From DASYAN01 sp036501345 (lineage in GTDB: Bacteria; Chloroflexota; Ktedonobacteria; Ktedonobacterales; Ktedonobacteraceae): a stretch of DNA of 11,206 nt. The position numbers were made by a program, and so were the translations under genes. The notes beneath the pieces were generated by a model. That model was not told where the DNA came from, did no database searches, and saw only the letters and a program-made list of their open reading frames with translations. Numbering within the stretch: position 1 is the first letter of the stretch; each line of letters begins with the position of its first letter. Positions 1 to 6,486 of this stretch are shown one piece after another. Location: NCBI GenBank assembly GCA_036501345.1, contig DASYAN010000262.1, forward strand, positions 1 to 11,206. The letters run 5' to 3'.

Positions 1-383
1 CCCCAAAACTAGAAGAACTATAGCATCTTGCAGATGCCTAACAACACGTTTTTGTTTTGTCTCTACTATCTTGCTTTTGCTCTTACTATTTAACATTTTC
101 ACTACTCATGGCTACCCGCTTGCATAATTGATTCACTGTACTTAGACGCTTCAAGGCCTTTTGTCTTCGTCTTATCCTCAGCTCACCTCCTCTTAATCGG
201 CATAAAGTCTCTTCACTGCCAGCTGTATTAAAGTGGCCTCACGTAAGGATATATGCCCATGCAAGGCTCCGGGCCACGCAGAATAAACAAGTAGTGCAAA
301 CAGGCAGTATTTTATTTATAATAAGGTTCGAGTCATTAAAACTGTATAGAGTATGTGACATAGTATGAATATTTGCCTCCATA
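1..383. other. Region without a confident gene downstream of the sigma factor
   Basis: This stretch follows the 3' end of the minus-strand sigma gene, where an anti-sigma gene would often lie, but no convincing ORF is present. On the minus strand a reading frame without an ATG ends in TAA at 193-195 and is followed directly by a strong AGGAGG (plus-strand cctcct, 186-191). After it, a frame beginning with a CTG (179-181) runs about 31 codons to TAG (86-88) and encodes a basic Arg/Lys-rich peptide. Neither frame has a normal start, so both are more likely gene remnants or chance than genes. A short inverted repeat, GCATCT-TGC-AGATGC, lies at 23-37; it has no adjacent T-tract, so I do not call it a terminator. 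Confidence 0.4.
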
Positions 384-974
384 TTAGCTTTCTTCTCGAT
401 CGAGATTGCGATATATACGTTGAAACCCCTGCCGAGCACGAGCGAGTCTGCTGCGTACAGCAGGGAGTGAGTCATGAAGAATCTCTGCGATCTCACGATA
501 TGTGAAACCTTCGGCATCTAGTAGCAAGCATAGAGCAGAAGAAGCAGGCAATTGCGTCAGAACACGTCGCACCAAGTCTTGCTTAACAACCCGCTCCTCA
601 AATCGATCTTCATTGATCAGACCGTCATCAATCAGTTCCTCAAACTGGTCTTCATTGCCTCCCCATAAGGTGGAGAATGAAACGAGGGTTATACGTTTGC
701 GTTGGCGCCATTGACTACGCACCAGATTCAGAGCAATACGATAGAGCCAGGGTGCAAAATGTAACTCCTTGCCATCCATACGCGGCAATGCCCGGTACGC
801 TGCTAGAAACGTTTCCTGACATAGATCCTGCGTACAATGTACATCTTGAGTCATTCCATAAAGCATACGCTTGACAGGAGACTCATAGGTTTTCACAAGA
901 GCTTCAAATGCCCTTGGTGATCCCAGACAAGCCTCAGCAACAAGCTGAGACTCATTTTCTACAGCGTGCATCAT
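384..974 (-). CDS. ECF-type (sigma-70 family) RNA polymerase sigma factor
   Basis: This 196-residue protein directs RNA polymerase core to a dedicated promoter set. The sigma region 2 segment spans about residues 20-95, with the core-binding DLCQETFLAAYRAL stretch and the -10-recognition helix around FAPWLYRIALNLVRSQWRQR. An acidic linker (about 105-130) leads to sigma region 4 (about 135-190), which has the helix-turn-helix FTYREIAEILHDSLPAVRSRLARAR for -35 contact. Length is normal for the ECF family and the gene looks intact. The start chosen is the ATG at 972-974 (a second ATG follows directly): an AAGGAA lies 8 nt upstream (983-988), and an in-frame TGA at 990-992 rules out a longer N-terminus. 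No anti-sigma partner is recognisable downstream. A CRP-like palindrome and a possible leader ORF lie upstream. Which ECF group it belongs to, and its regulon, cannot be told from the sequence. Confidence 0.93.
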   Translation of the reverse strand: MMHAVENESQLVAEACLGSPRAFEALVKTYESPVKRMLYGMTQDVHCTQDLCQETFLAAYRALPRMDGKELHFAPWLYRIALNLVRSQWRQRKRITLVSFSTLWGGNEDQFEELIDDGLINEDRFEERVVKQDLVRRVLTQLPASSALCLLLDAEGFTYREIAEILHDSLPAVRSRLARARQGFQRIYRNLDREES

Positions 975-993
975 TTGTCCGGTTCCTTTTCAT
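952..993 (-). CDS. Possible 13-codon leader peptide ORF overlapping the sigma start
   Basis: On the minus strand a strong AGGAGG (plus-strand 998-1003) sits 4 nt before an ATG (991-993) that opens a 13-codon ORF, MKRNRTNDARCRK, ending in TGA at 952-954. The ORF is out of frame with the sigma gene and overlaps its first seven codons. It could be a translated leader that couples or tunes sigma translation. Alternatively, the Shine-Dalgarno may once have served the sigma gene before an indel. The AGGAGG is better than the sigma gene's own AAGGAA, which is the main reason to list it. Composition alone cannot prove translation. Confidence 0.3.
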   Translation of the reverse strand: MKRNRTNDARCRK

Positions 994-1237
994 AATACCT
1001 CCTAGAAAAAAGGCTCCCAATACAAGTATGCACAAAATTTCACAAAAAAAATGTGAAGTAGTTCACATTCTCAAATCCACGCTCCGTCGCGATGCTAGCT
1101 CCAGACGCTTCTCAAGCCCTCCCACAGCGGTTGCCTAAAGTCTTGACCCCTGTGAGAGAATGGATAATTGCAGAACTCGATCTCGCTAGGAGATCAATCT
1201 TTTCGACCTGTGAAATTGCTTGCAACAAGTCAACAAT
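975..1237. other. Intergenic region between the sigma gene and the broken transposase
   Basis: This region carries the sigma gene's upstream signals (Shine-Dalgarno sequences and the CRP-like palindrome) and, nearer the transposase stop, the probable outer end of the insertion sequence. A perfect hairpin GATCTC-GCTAG-GAGATC lies at 1179-1195, about 43 bp beyond the transposase stop codon. Read on the transposase strand it is not followed by a T-run, so a terminator role is uncertain. I could not define a terminal inverted repeat or the exact IS border here. Confidence 0.35.
1050..1069. promoter_or_regulatory. CRP/FNR-like operator palindrome upstream of the sigma gene
   Basis: The 20-bp sequence AATGTGAAGTAGTTCACATT is a perfect palindrome of two 8-bp arms around GTAG. 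Read as TGTGA-N6-TCACA it matches both half-sites of the classical CRP-family consensus exactly. It lies about 76-95 bp upstream of the sigma ATG. A further TTTCACA half-site at 1038-1044 forms a second inverted pair with the TGTGAA at 1052-1057. The CRP/FNR assignment is by consensus similarity only; the binding protein is unknown and no regulator gene is in the window. Confidence 0.55.
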
Positions 1238-2636
1238 TCAAGCCGCAGATTTTGCAGTGCCAGCATTGAACTGAAAGCTGATGTCATGGTTGAGTAACCA
1301 ATTCCTGTCTTCGGAATTTCGACGGACAGTCGTCAGCGTTGCTAAGCTGGTTGAACCCGATGCACTCCAACTCATGCCATTATGCTTTTGTCGATTGGAA
1401 ACGACTAAATCATTTGTTTTCTCAACGTGATTGCTTGACACGCGAAGACCAAGTTTCTTTCGGAGCGCATAACAAGGAATACAACTCCTATTGCGGCTGA
1501 AATAGTTGATCAAGTTTTCCAGCTCTTTTTTATCCTTTATGGTATCTTCGCTCAAATCTCTTAAAACCTGCACTGCCCTATCAACCTTTCCAAGCCACAA
1601 CCAAGCCAGCAGTTCGGTCAACGTCTGATTTTTGGCCTGTTTTCCGTTGATTGCCATGCTTAAGAGTTCTTTGCATTTTTTCTCCAAATGATACCAGTCC
1701 AAGATGATTTTGAAGGGGAGAAAACCAAAAAGGTGCTCGATGGCACCACGTAAATCTCGTGCTCCGTCAGTAAAGAACACGAATGGTCCTGAGATACCCA
1801 TAAGCCCATTATTCAATAAAAATGCTAAAACAATGATCATCATTTGGGTAACATTGGCTGTATTCAATGTATAAGTATCACCTGCTCCACTTTGAATATG
1901 TGCTATGGTGTTATTAATACGTTCTTTCTTTTCTTTGGGAGGTGAACCCTTCTTTCTTTCCGATGCTTTTTGCTTTTTACAACAAACATCATCAAGTGAT
2001 ATATTGGCTTTGACTTGCGTTGGCTTCTCAAACGTGCACATGCAACTCAGATACATCAATGTGCCACTTTTTTTCTTTCTCTGAGTTGAGTTCTTCGATC
2101 ATTGTAGAGACCGTTTCGTGTGGAAGAAAGGAATCCGGAGCTATCGGTTCAAACGCTCTTTTCTCATCAATGAGCTTTCCAGCTGGATTGAAGCCATGGC
2201 TCTGAAGTATTTGCTCCGCCTTTTTGCCAATCTGTTCTTGAAGCAACTTTCCTTCGCGCTCGACCATATTGGATTGAACCCGATCCATCTTCTCTTGCCG
2301 CCACAACACCCGGTTGATTTCGTGCTCACTTTTCCGAAAAGTGTCATCACAGGGGGAAAACACCACCAATTCCCGAAAACACGGGGTTGGGTAATGTTCC
2401 CTGGAGCCTGTTTCTGGAAAAACATCTCTTTGTGCGCTAAATACTTCTTGAGAGCCTTCTTTTATTTCAAATGTGGGTATTGCTAATCGACCTATTTCAG
2501 CATCTATGGTGTACTTCTTCGGTCTTTCAATGATTTCTCCTTCTCGCGCCTCTGACTCTGACCGGGTTTTTTTCGCTGAACGGAAAACCTGACTTGTGGC
2601 GAGCGTGAAAGAGTGCTGAACCTTTGTTCTTTTCAT
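1238..2636 (-). pseudogene. Frameshifted DDE transposase (UPF0236/ISLre2- or ISKra4-like)
   Basis: Two overlapping minus-strand frames together make one transposase of about 465 residues. The N-terminal part (2028-2636, 202 residues) starts at an ATG with GAGG 5 nt upstream and ends in ...WHIDVSELHVHV. The C-terminal part lies in 1238-2059, but useful homology begins only at about position 2032 (FEKPTQVKANISLDDVCC...). Counting in the second frame, the likely DDE residues are all present: D23/D24 in SLDDVCCKKQK, D98 in FFTDGARD, and E213 in SSNHVEKTND. Further family marks are ILDWYHLEKKCKELL and RQKHNGMSWSASGS. The frames switch where the first ends in GTT-TGA (2028-2033); a +1 step restores the second frame. 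This may be a simple indel that killed the gene, or less likely programmed +1 frameshifting. The family name is from recalled motif resemblance and is uncertain. Local base composition is AT-richer than the DsbA gene and the SNF2 exteins. Confidence 0.8.
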
Positions 2637-2692
2637 GCGTGCCTCAAGAGATCTTTTCCATTCAGCGTTTTTTTCAATTTTTCCCCATACTC

Positions 2693-2812
2693 GTTTCGAA
2701 TGGTTTTGTTGAAGGAAAGAATAATCGAACCAAAACCATGATGAGACAAGCCTATGGCTATCGTAATCGGTATAATCTTCGTATGCGCATTTTACTTGGA
2801 GCCGACATATGA
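2693..2812 (+). pseudogene. C-terminal remnant of an ISL3-family transposase
   Basis: The plus strand encodes 39 residues, beginning VSNGFVEGKNNRTKTMMRQ and then AYGYRNRYNLRMRILLGADI, followed by TGA. S/NG-x-x-EG-x-NN-x-x-K followed by YGYR and NxRxRIL is the conserved C-terminal end of ISL3-family (IS204/IS1001/IS1096/IS1165) transposases, which are normally about 400 or more residues. Everything upstream is missing, and the adjacent sequence belongs to the oppositely oriented broken transposase, so this element was probably truncated by that insertion or by a deletion. The frame stays open upstream to 2624, but that part shows no clear family match and mostly lies in or near the neighbouring element. 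Confidence 0.75.
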
Positions 2813-3229
2813 ATATTGGACCACTTTCACCCTAAAGGATGTAGAGCCTTTCAACAATTCTTTTTCTGCTGCTTGGTACTGGATGACTAGCTCGTTCGTT
2901 TCCATTGGGGGAGATCCTCTCTTTTTGCAAGATGGTTTCTTTGGCTCGCTACAAACCGAGCCTTACCCATGAGGTTACTCCCTTTTTTCTCCTTCGCCTA
3001 TCCCTACCTACAACTAATTCATACACACATTCATGCAAAGGTTCTTGACTTCTCTGTGGCAAGAGGCGATCATATTATAAAGAGTTGAAAGACGGCAGTG
3101 AGACCAACATCAAGATCGGAGCCCAGCAGGCACATGCTCACCACACTGACTGCAGCGGCCAGATGGTGATGGGAGTCAAACACTGTCTGAGAAATTCATG
3201 AGAAACGAAAAGAGAGGATTTTCTCTTCT
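2813..3229. other. Gene-free stretch between the ISL3 remnant and the DsbA-family gene
   Basis: I see no convincing gene in these 417 bp. Open frames exist on the plus strand (one runs over the ISL3 scrap to 2972; another short frame covers about 3072-3190) but they lack starts, Shine-Dalgarno sequences and recognisable motifs. A GC-rich hairpin GGCTCG-N8-CGAGCC occurs at 2943-2962, with a run of six T about 20 bp further on at 2993-2998; it may be an IS end or a weak terminator. A TTGACT (3045-3050) and a TATTAT (3073-3078) are present, but their 22-bp spacing is too long for a normal sigma-70-type promoter. A small hairpin AAGAGA-N6-TCTCTT lies directly before the DsbA-family start codon. 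Confidence 0.4.
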
Positions 3230-3868
3230 ATGGGTTTGCAAGAAGGAACAACACCAGTCACGATCCATTTTCATTTTGATCCGCTCTGCCCCTTGGCTTG
3301 GCGTACGGCACTATGGGCACGCGAGGCACGCAAGGTACGCTCGATCCAGGTGCGCTGGCGGCTCTTTAGCCTGGAAGTGGTCAATCGGCAGCCGGGCGTG
3401 GAACCTGATTATGGAAACGGCAATGGCTGGGCAGCACTCCGCTCCTTGGCACTAGCACGCCGCCAGAGTGGCAATGAAGGGATCGAGAAGCTCTATATCT
3501 CGCTGGGGAATGCTCAACATGGGCACAAAGAGAGCATTCGTGAACGTGGCGTGGTTGAAGCTTGCGCAGAGAAGGCTGGGCTGGGCGCGGGCTTTGTCCA
3601 AGCAGCACTGGCCGACGAGAGCACCATTGGGGATGTGCTGAGCGACCATGAAGAGGCCGTCAAACGATATCACGCCTTTGGAGTGCCGACAATCGCGCTG
3701 GAGGGCTCGGATGTGGGCTTTTATGGGCCAGTTATCCAGACTGTTCCACGTGGAGAAGAAGCCGGCCAATGGTGGGATTATACGTTGTGGGCTTTACAAC
3801 AGCCGAATTTATTTGAACTGAAGCGCAAGCGGGTTGGTATGCAATTGGGACCCGTTTGGGCGGAATAA
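3230..3868 (+). CDS. DsbA-family protein, Rv2466c (mycothiol-dependent nitroreductase) type
   Basis: This is a 212-residue cytosolic-looking thioredoxin-fold protein with no signal peptide. The active-site region is HFDPLCPLAWRTALWAREA, with a single cysteine C20; many relatives carry a CPWC-type pair, but here the fourth position is Ala (C-P-L-A). The helical insertion follows, then the cis-proline loop FGVPT (P153) and the family's C-terminal pattern FYGPVIQT...W, ending in LFELKRK. In the best-known member, Rv2466c of Mycobacterium tuberculosis, the enzyme uses mycothiol for reduction; the substrate here is unknown. The start is the only in-frame ATG after a TGA at 3188-3190, and it places the motif at the usual distance. 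The Shine-Dalgarno is weak (AGAGAGG about 12 nt upstream, inside a small hairpin). The gene is more GC-rich than the IS-derived DNA to its left. It converges with the SWIM gene, with an IS4 element between them. Family confidence is good, substrate confidence low. Confidence 0.88.
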   Translation: MGLQEGTTPVTIHFHFDPLCPLAWRTALWAREARKVRSIQVRWRLFSLEVVNRQPGVEPDYGNGNGWAALRSLALARRQSGNEGIEKLYISLGNAQHGHKESIRERGVVEACAEKAGLGAGFVQAALADESTIGDVLSDHEEAVKRYHAFGVPTIALEGSDVGFYGPVIQTVPRGEEAGQWWDYTLWALQQPNLFELKRKRVGMQLGPVWAE

Positions 3869-3926
3869 CCCCCTGTCATGTGCTCTGTCAGATAACGTGG
3901 TGAACCGAAGCGGCAGGGGTGACCCT

Positions 3927-3942
3927 CATAGGCGCGAACTTA
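3927..3942 (+). repeat. Left terminal inverted repeat of the IS4 element
   Basis: CATAGGCGCGAACTTA is the exact reverse complement of positions 5538-5553. The outward base is T here but G after the right repeat (plus strand), so the perfect identity stops at 16 bp. GACCC also precedes both repeats when each is read inward, offset by one base. Confidence 0.88.
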
Positions 3943-3995
3943 GTAGGGCGTGAGAGGTAAAAGACCAATGAAAGGAGAAAGAGAGCGGGAATCTG

Positions 3996-4018
3996 AGAAG
4001 AGAGAGAAGGTCTCTTCT
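3996..4018 (+). promoter_or_regulatory. Hairpin in the IS4 transposase leader
   Basis: AGAAGAGA (3996-4003) pairs perfectly with TCTCTTCT (4011-4018) around a 7-nt loop. A second, shorter hairpin, GAGTA-N6-TACTC, follows at 4042-4057, ending 4 nt before the Shine-Dalgarno. Secondary structure in IS leaders can shield the transposase start from read-through transcripts entering from outside (known for several IS4-group elements). Here that role is inferred only from position. Confidence 0.4.
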
Positions 4019-4071
4019 GTGGTAGAGTAAGAAAAAAACACGAGTATTGTTGTACTCACCCGGAGGAGACC

Positions 4072-5505
4072 ATGTTCAAGTATAGCGCACCAGAGGTAAC
4101 GGAACAAGGGACCAAGCTGATCAATCAAGAATGGGAAGAGCAAGTGCTCACGCGGCTTCCAGCAGAAACGGAAGAACAGGCATTGAGATTGGGAGCCTTT
4201 GTGCGTTGTCGAGAAATCAAAAGCGTGGGAGATCTCTTAGGCATGCGTCAAATCCACTTGACAGTTTTGTGCTCGTACAAGGTCAACACTGTCAAGCAGA
4301 ATGGCCCCTTTTTGACACATGCCTTACGTGCATTGCTTGCCTATGTTCTGTGTGTATCTTCTTTCCAACAATTGGGTAGTTGGGCGGTATTGCTTGGTTT
4401 AGCCAACATTTCCGATACAGCTTGGCGCAAGCGGCTAAGTGGGGCCAACGCTTGGTTGCTGTGGCTCTTGGGAGCATTGCTTTCAGGTCCCCTAGTTCCG
4501 GTACAGCAGAGAACCAGCTCTGCACTGGGACGCATCATCTTGGTGGATGGCACCCGCCTCAAACAGATCGGTGGGACCGGGGATGATTGGCGTGTGCATT
4601 CAGCCTACGATCTGCGTGCAAGTCGTCTCATCCAGGTGCATGTGACCGATAAACATACAGCGGAGTCACTCCAACATTTTCAGTTACAACGCTTTGACAT
4701 TCTTATAGCAGATCGTGGGTATGGTTACCGCAAAAACATCGCGTATGCATATCAACAACAATCCTATGTTATTCTACGTTTTGTTCCGAGTACCTGTCCT
4801 CTGCTGGATCAATATGGTCAACCCCTTGATGTCGTTACATGGCTCAAACAAGTGAAACAAGGTATCCACTGTCGGAATGCATGGTGTATGTATGAAGGAA
4901 AAAAGTATCATGTGCGGATTATTGCTTCAGCACTGCCACCAGAAAAGGCAGCAGAAGCCCGCAAAAAGAGGGAGCAAGAAGCAAAGAAGAAAGGAAAGCA
5001 ACTCCAGCCTGACACGCTATTCTTGGTGGGCTGGACGTTACTCATCACAAATCTCCCGAAGCGTCCTTGGTCCTATAAACACATTATTCAGCTCTACCGT
5101 GCACGATGGCAAATTGAGCTTCTCTTTAAGCGAATGATGAATATGCATGTAACACGGTCGAAAACGCCGCAAGGCTGCGAGAGCAGTCTCTTAGCCTGGT
5201 TGATTATTTGGGCATTACAAGAACAAGAAGCGCATGAGGCTCGGGATGTTCTGCGCCATGTTCATCAATGTCTTGATTCATCTGTTCTTGATATACCAGA
5301 AGGAGAACTCAGTCCATGGCTTTTGACAAAGATCTGTCTTCAAGCGCTTCTCACAACTATTCAGGGACATTGGACAAGATCACGCCTAAATCTCTGTTTA
5401 CCTTCTCTTCAACGCTTTTTGTATGGCAGTCCGCGAAAGCGACGTTTGCAGTCCCATCAGGTTTGTTCTCTCTTGGACAAACTTGTTCCTATTTCTTCTA
5501 CTTAA
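4072..5505 (+). CDS. IS4-family DDE transposase
   Basis: This 477-residue protein cuts and inserts the surrounding element as a DDE/RNase H-fold transposase. The three catalytic acids are visible: D159 in ILVDGTRLKQIG, D214 in LIADRGYGYRK, and E349 in YRARWQIELLFKRMM. The last is the IS4 signature YREK region, but the usual lysine seven residues after the glutamate is replaced by Met, although a Lys occurs four residues after it (E-LLF-K). A long insertion between D214 and E349, including a Lys-rich charged segment around residues 305-325, fits the beta-strand insertion of IS4 transposases. Length matches full IS4/IS231-type enzymes and no frameshift or internal stop is seen, so activity is plausible. 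The ATG is supported by GGAGG 5 nt upstream (4062-4066). Confidence 0.93.
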   Translation: MFKYSAPEVTEQGTKLINQEWEEQVLTRLPAETEEQALRLGAFVRCREIKSVGDLLGMRQIHLTVLCSYKVNTVKQNGPFLTHALRALLAYVLCVSSFQQLGSWAVLLGLANISDTAWRKRLSGANAWLLWLLGALLSGPLVPVQQRTSSALGRIILVDGTRLKQIGGTGDDWRVHSAYDLRASRLIQVHVTDKHTAESLQHFQLQRFDILIADRGYGYRKNIAYAYQQQSYVILRFVPSTCPLLDQYGQPLDVVTWLKQVKQGIHCRNAWCMYEGKKYHVRIIASALPPEKAAEARKKREQEAKKKGKQLQPDTLFLVGWTLLITNLPKRPWSYKHIIQLYRARWQIELLFKRMMNMHVTRSKTPQGCESSLLAWLIIWALQEQEAHEARDVLRHVHQCLDSSVLDIPEGELSPWLLTKICLQALLTTIQGHWTRSRLNLCLPSLQRFLYGSPRKRRLQSHQVCSLLDKLVPISST

Positions 5506-5537
5506 CGTGGAAGCTCATTTTGCCACTAGCGCAGGCT

Positions 5538-5553
5538 TAAGTTCGCGCCTATG
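5538..5553 (-). repeat. Right terminal inverted repeat of the IS4 element
   Basis: TAAGTTCGCGCCTATG is the perfect inverted copy of 3927-3942. It is followed at once by GGGTCCTACCC (5554-5564), whose last base is also the first base of the SWIM gene's stop codon on the other strand. Confidence 0.88.
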
Positions 5554-5563
5554 GGGTCCTACC

Positions 5564-6481
5564 CTATAACTCTATATCAGACTGTATCTCTTCGATTTTG
5601 CCTACAGTAGCAGTATGCACCACATCATAGGCACTCGAAAGCACTGATGTGATATTTTCGTGTCCAAGCAAAAATGGAGCATCACCCAGACGCTTCAGTA
5701 TAGCTTTGTCAACAGTAGCATTCTGGAGATGTACCGCAAACGTATCCAGTTCCTCACCAGTCTGCCAGAAGGTACTTGCATAATCCTCCAGACGTAAGAG
5801 CGCTTCCTGCTGAGTATCATTCACGGTTACGAGAGCAGTGGATGCAGAATCTGTAACAGGTAGAATTGCAGTTCGCTTCTCTCTGAGTACAGCGAGAAGC
5901 TCATCTTTAGAGCGACCACGCAACTTGAAGATTAAGAATGGGTCCCCGTCGAAGTGCTCAGCCAGGATATAGTACACTGCAGCGATGTGCTTGCAAGGAT
6001 TGGCCCAATCCGGGCAGGAACAATTTGTTTGCAGGTCTTTTTCAGTTGTTGGGAAGAGCGAAAGGTTGACGGACTCAAAGGCATCCTCAATGTTAGTGGG
6101 CATCTCACCAGCAAGTAGTTTTGCAGCAAAAACCGCCTGGGCCGCCATTGCCTCCATTACTCTGACCCAATCCGCATCAGAGAATGGTTGTAAACGAATA
6201 TCAATTTTATAGGGCTCGCGAAGGGACCCTTGCACACGAGCTTTCACCAGACCTGACTGCACGTCGATGGAAAGGACCTGTCCCATACGTGCGTAAGAGC
6301 GACCACGTGTCAGGCGTGTACCCATTCCCAGAGACTCCAGAGCATGTACCCAGCGCTTAGACCACCAGCTTGCACCAATCGCTCCGCGCTCGCTTTTGGT
6401 TTTGATGCCTTTGTCAACCTTTCTCGGTTGACTCTCGGAATAGTAATCCCATTCGAAGTAACGAGGGCGCCAGTCACTCAT
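5564..6481 (-). CDS. SWIM zinc-finger protein, partner of the SNF2 ATPase
   Basis: This 305-residue protein has one SWIM zinc finger, C-x-C-x6-C-x-H, formed by C154, C156, C163 and H165 (CSCPDWANPCKH). SWIM fingers bind DNA or proteins. The N-terminal part (RPRYFEWDYY; later GASWWSKRWVHALESLGMGTRLTRGRSYAR as two consecutive patches) is the pattern seen in SWIM proteins encoded next to bacterial SNF2 helicases. The C-terminal ~100 residues show no motif I recognise. The gene follows the SNF2 gene directly. Three starts are in frame: GTG 6490, ATG 6487 (TGATG overlap with the SNF2 stop) and ATG 6481. I chose 6481 because AGGGGAG (6490-6496) lies exactly 8 nt upstream of it. Translational coupling to SNF2 is likely. 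The 3' end stops 10 bp from the IS4 element, but the stop codon is not supplied by the IS, so truncation is possible but not shown. Biological role is unknown. Confidence 0.9.
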   Translation of the reverse strand: MSDWRPRYFEWDYYSESQPRKVDKGIKTKSERGAIGASWWSKRWVHALESLGMGTRLTRGRSYARMGQVLSIDVQSGLVKARVQGSLREPYKIDIRLQPFSDADWVRVMEAMAAQAVFAAKLLAGEMPTNIEDAFESVNLSLFPTTEKDLQTNCSCPDWANPCKHIAAVYYILAEHFDGDPFLIFKLRGRSKDELLAVLREKRTAILPVTDSASTALVTVNDTQQEALLRLEDYASTFWQTGEELDTFAVHLQNATVDKAILKRLGDAPFLLGHENITSVLSSAYDVVHTATVGKIEEIQSDIEL

Positions 6482-6486
6482 CGTCA

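Larger units (their letters stand above)
3927..5553 (+). mobile_element. IS4-family insertion sequence, apparently complete
   Basis: This 1,627-bp element is bounded by perfect 16-bp inverted repeats and contains one full-length transposase gene. It occupies the gap between the 3' ends of the DsbA-family gene (+) and the SWIM gene (-), so no ORF appears interrupted. The sequences just outside are GGGGTGACCCT on the left and GGGTCCTACCC on the right. Both are GGGT...ACCC palindromes, similar to the GGG-N5-CCC target preference described for IS231-type IS4 elements, but they are not identical direct repeats. Subgroup assignment to IS231-like elements is an inference from transposase length and flanks. 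Confidence 0.85.

Noticed and set aside
239..517. 92-residue minus-strand ORF overlapping the sigma gene's 3' end
   Set aside because: It runs in another frame over the sigma coding region, has no Shine-Dalgarno or recognised motif, and the sigma frame is clearly the real one.
1179..1195. Hairpin GATCTC-GCTAG-GAGATC as a terminator for the transposase
   Set aside because: The stem is perfect, but the transposase strand has no T-run after it; only the opposite strand has an imperfect TCTTTT.
1092..1274. 60-residue plus-strand ORF left of the broken transposase
   Set aside because: It has no ribosome-binding site or family resemblance, and it runs antisense into the transposase C-terminus.
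2118..2486. 122-residue plus-strand ORF opposite the transposase N-terminal half
   Set aside because: It is antisense to a frame with coherent transposase homology across the junction; no independent support.
1200..2700. Terminal inverted repeats of the UPF0236/ISLre2-like element
   Set aside because: I compared CAATTT-containing stretches near 1220 and 2676, but the matches are too short and degenerate to call ends.
2754..2972. 72-residue plus-strand ORF with a hydrophobic start (MAIVIGIIFVCAF)
   Set aside because: The hydrophobic part is the out-of-frame reading of the ISL3 remnant, and there is no Shine-Dalgarno; treated as a shadow frame.
3045..3078. TTGACT...TATTAT promoter for the DsbA-family gene
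   Set aside because: The 22-bp spacer is too long for a standard promoter and the start codon is about 150 bp away.
3198..3455. 85-residue plus-strand ORF beginning upstream of the DsbA-family start
   Set aside because: It overlaps the DsbA-family gene in another frame, with low-complexity composition and no motif.
3869..3919. CCCCTG...CAGGGG pairing after the DsbA-family stop as a terminator
   Set aside because: The loop is about 38 nt and there is no T-run; probably chance.
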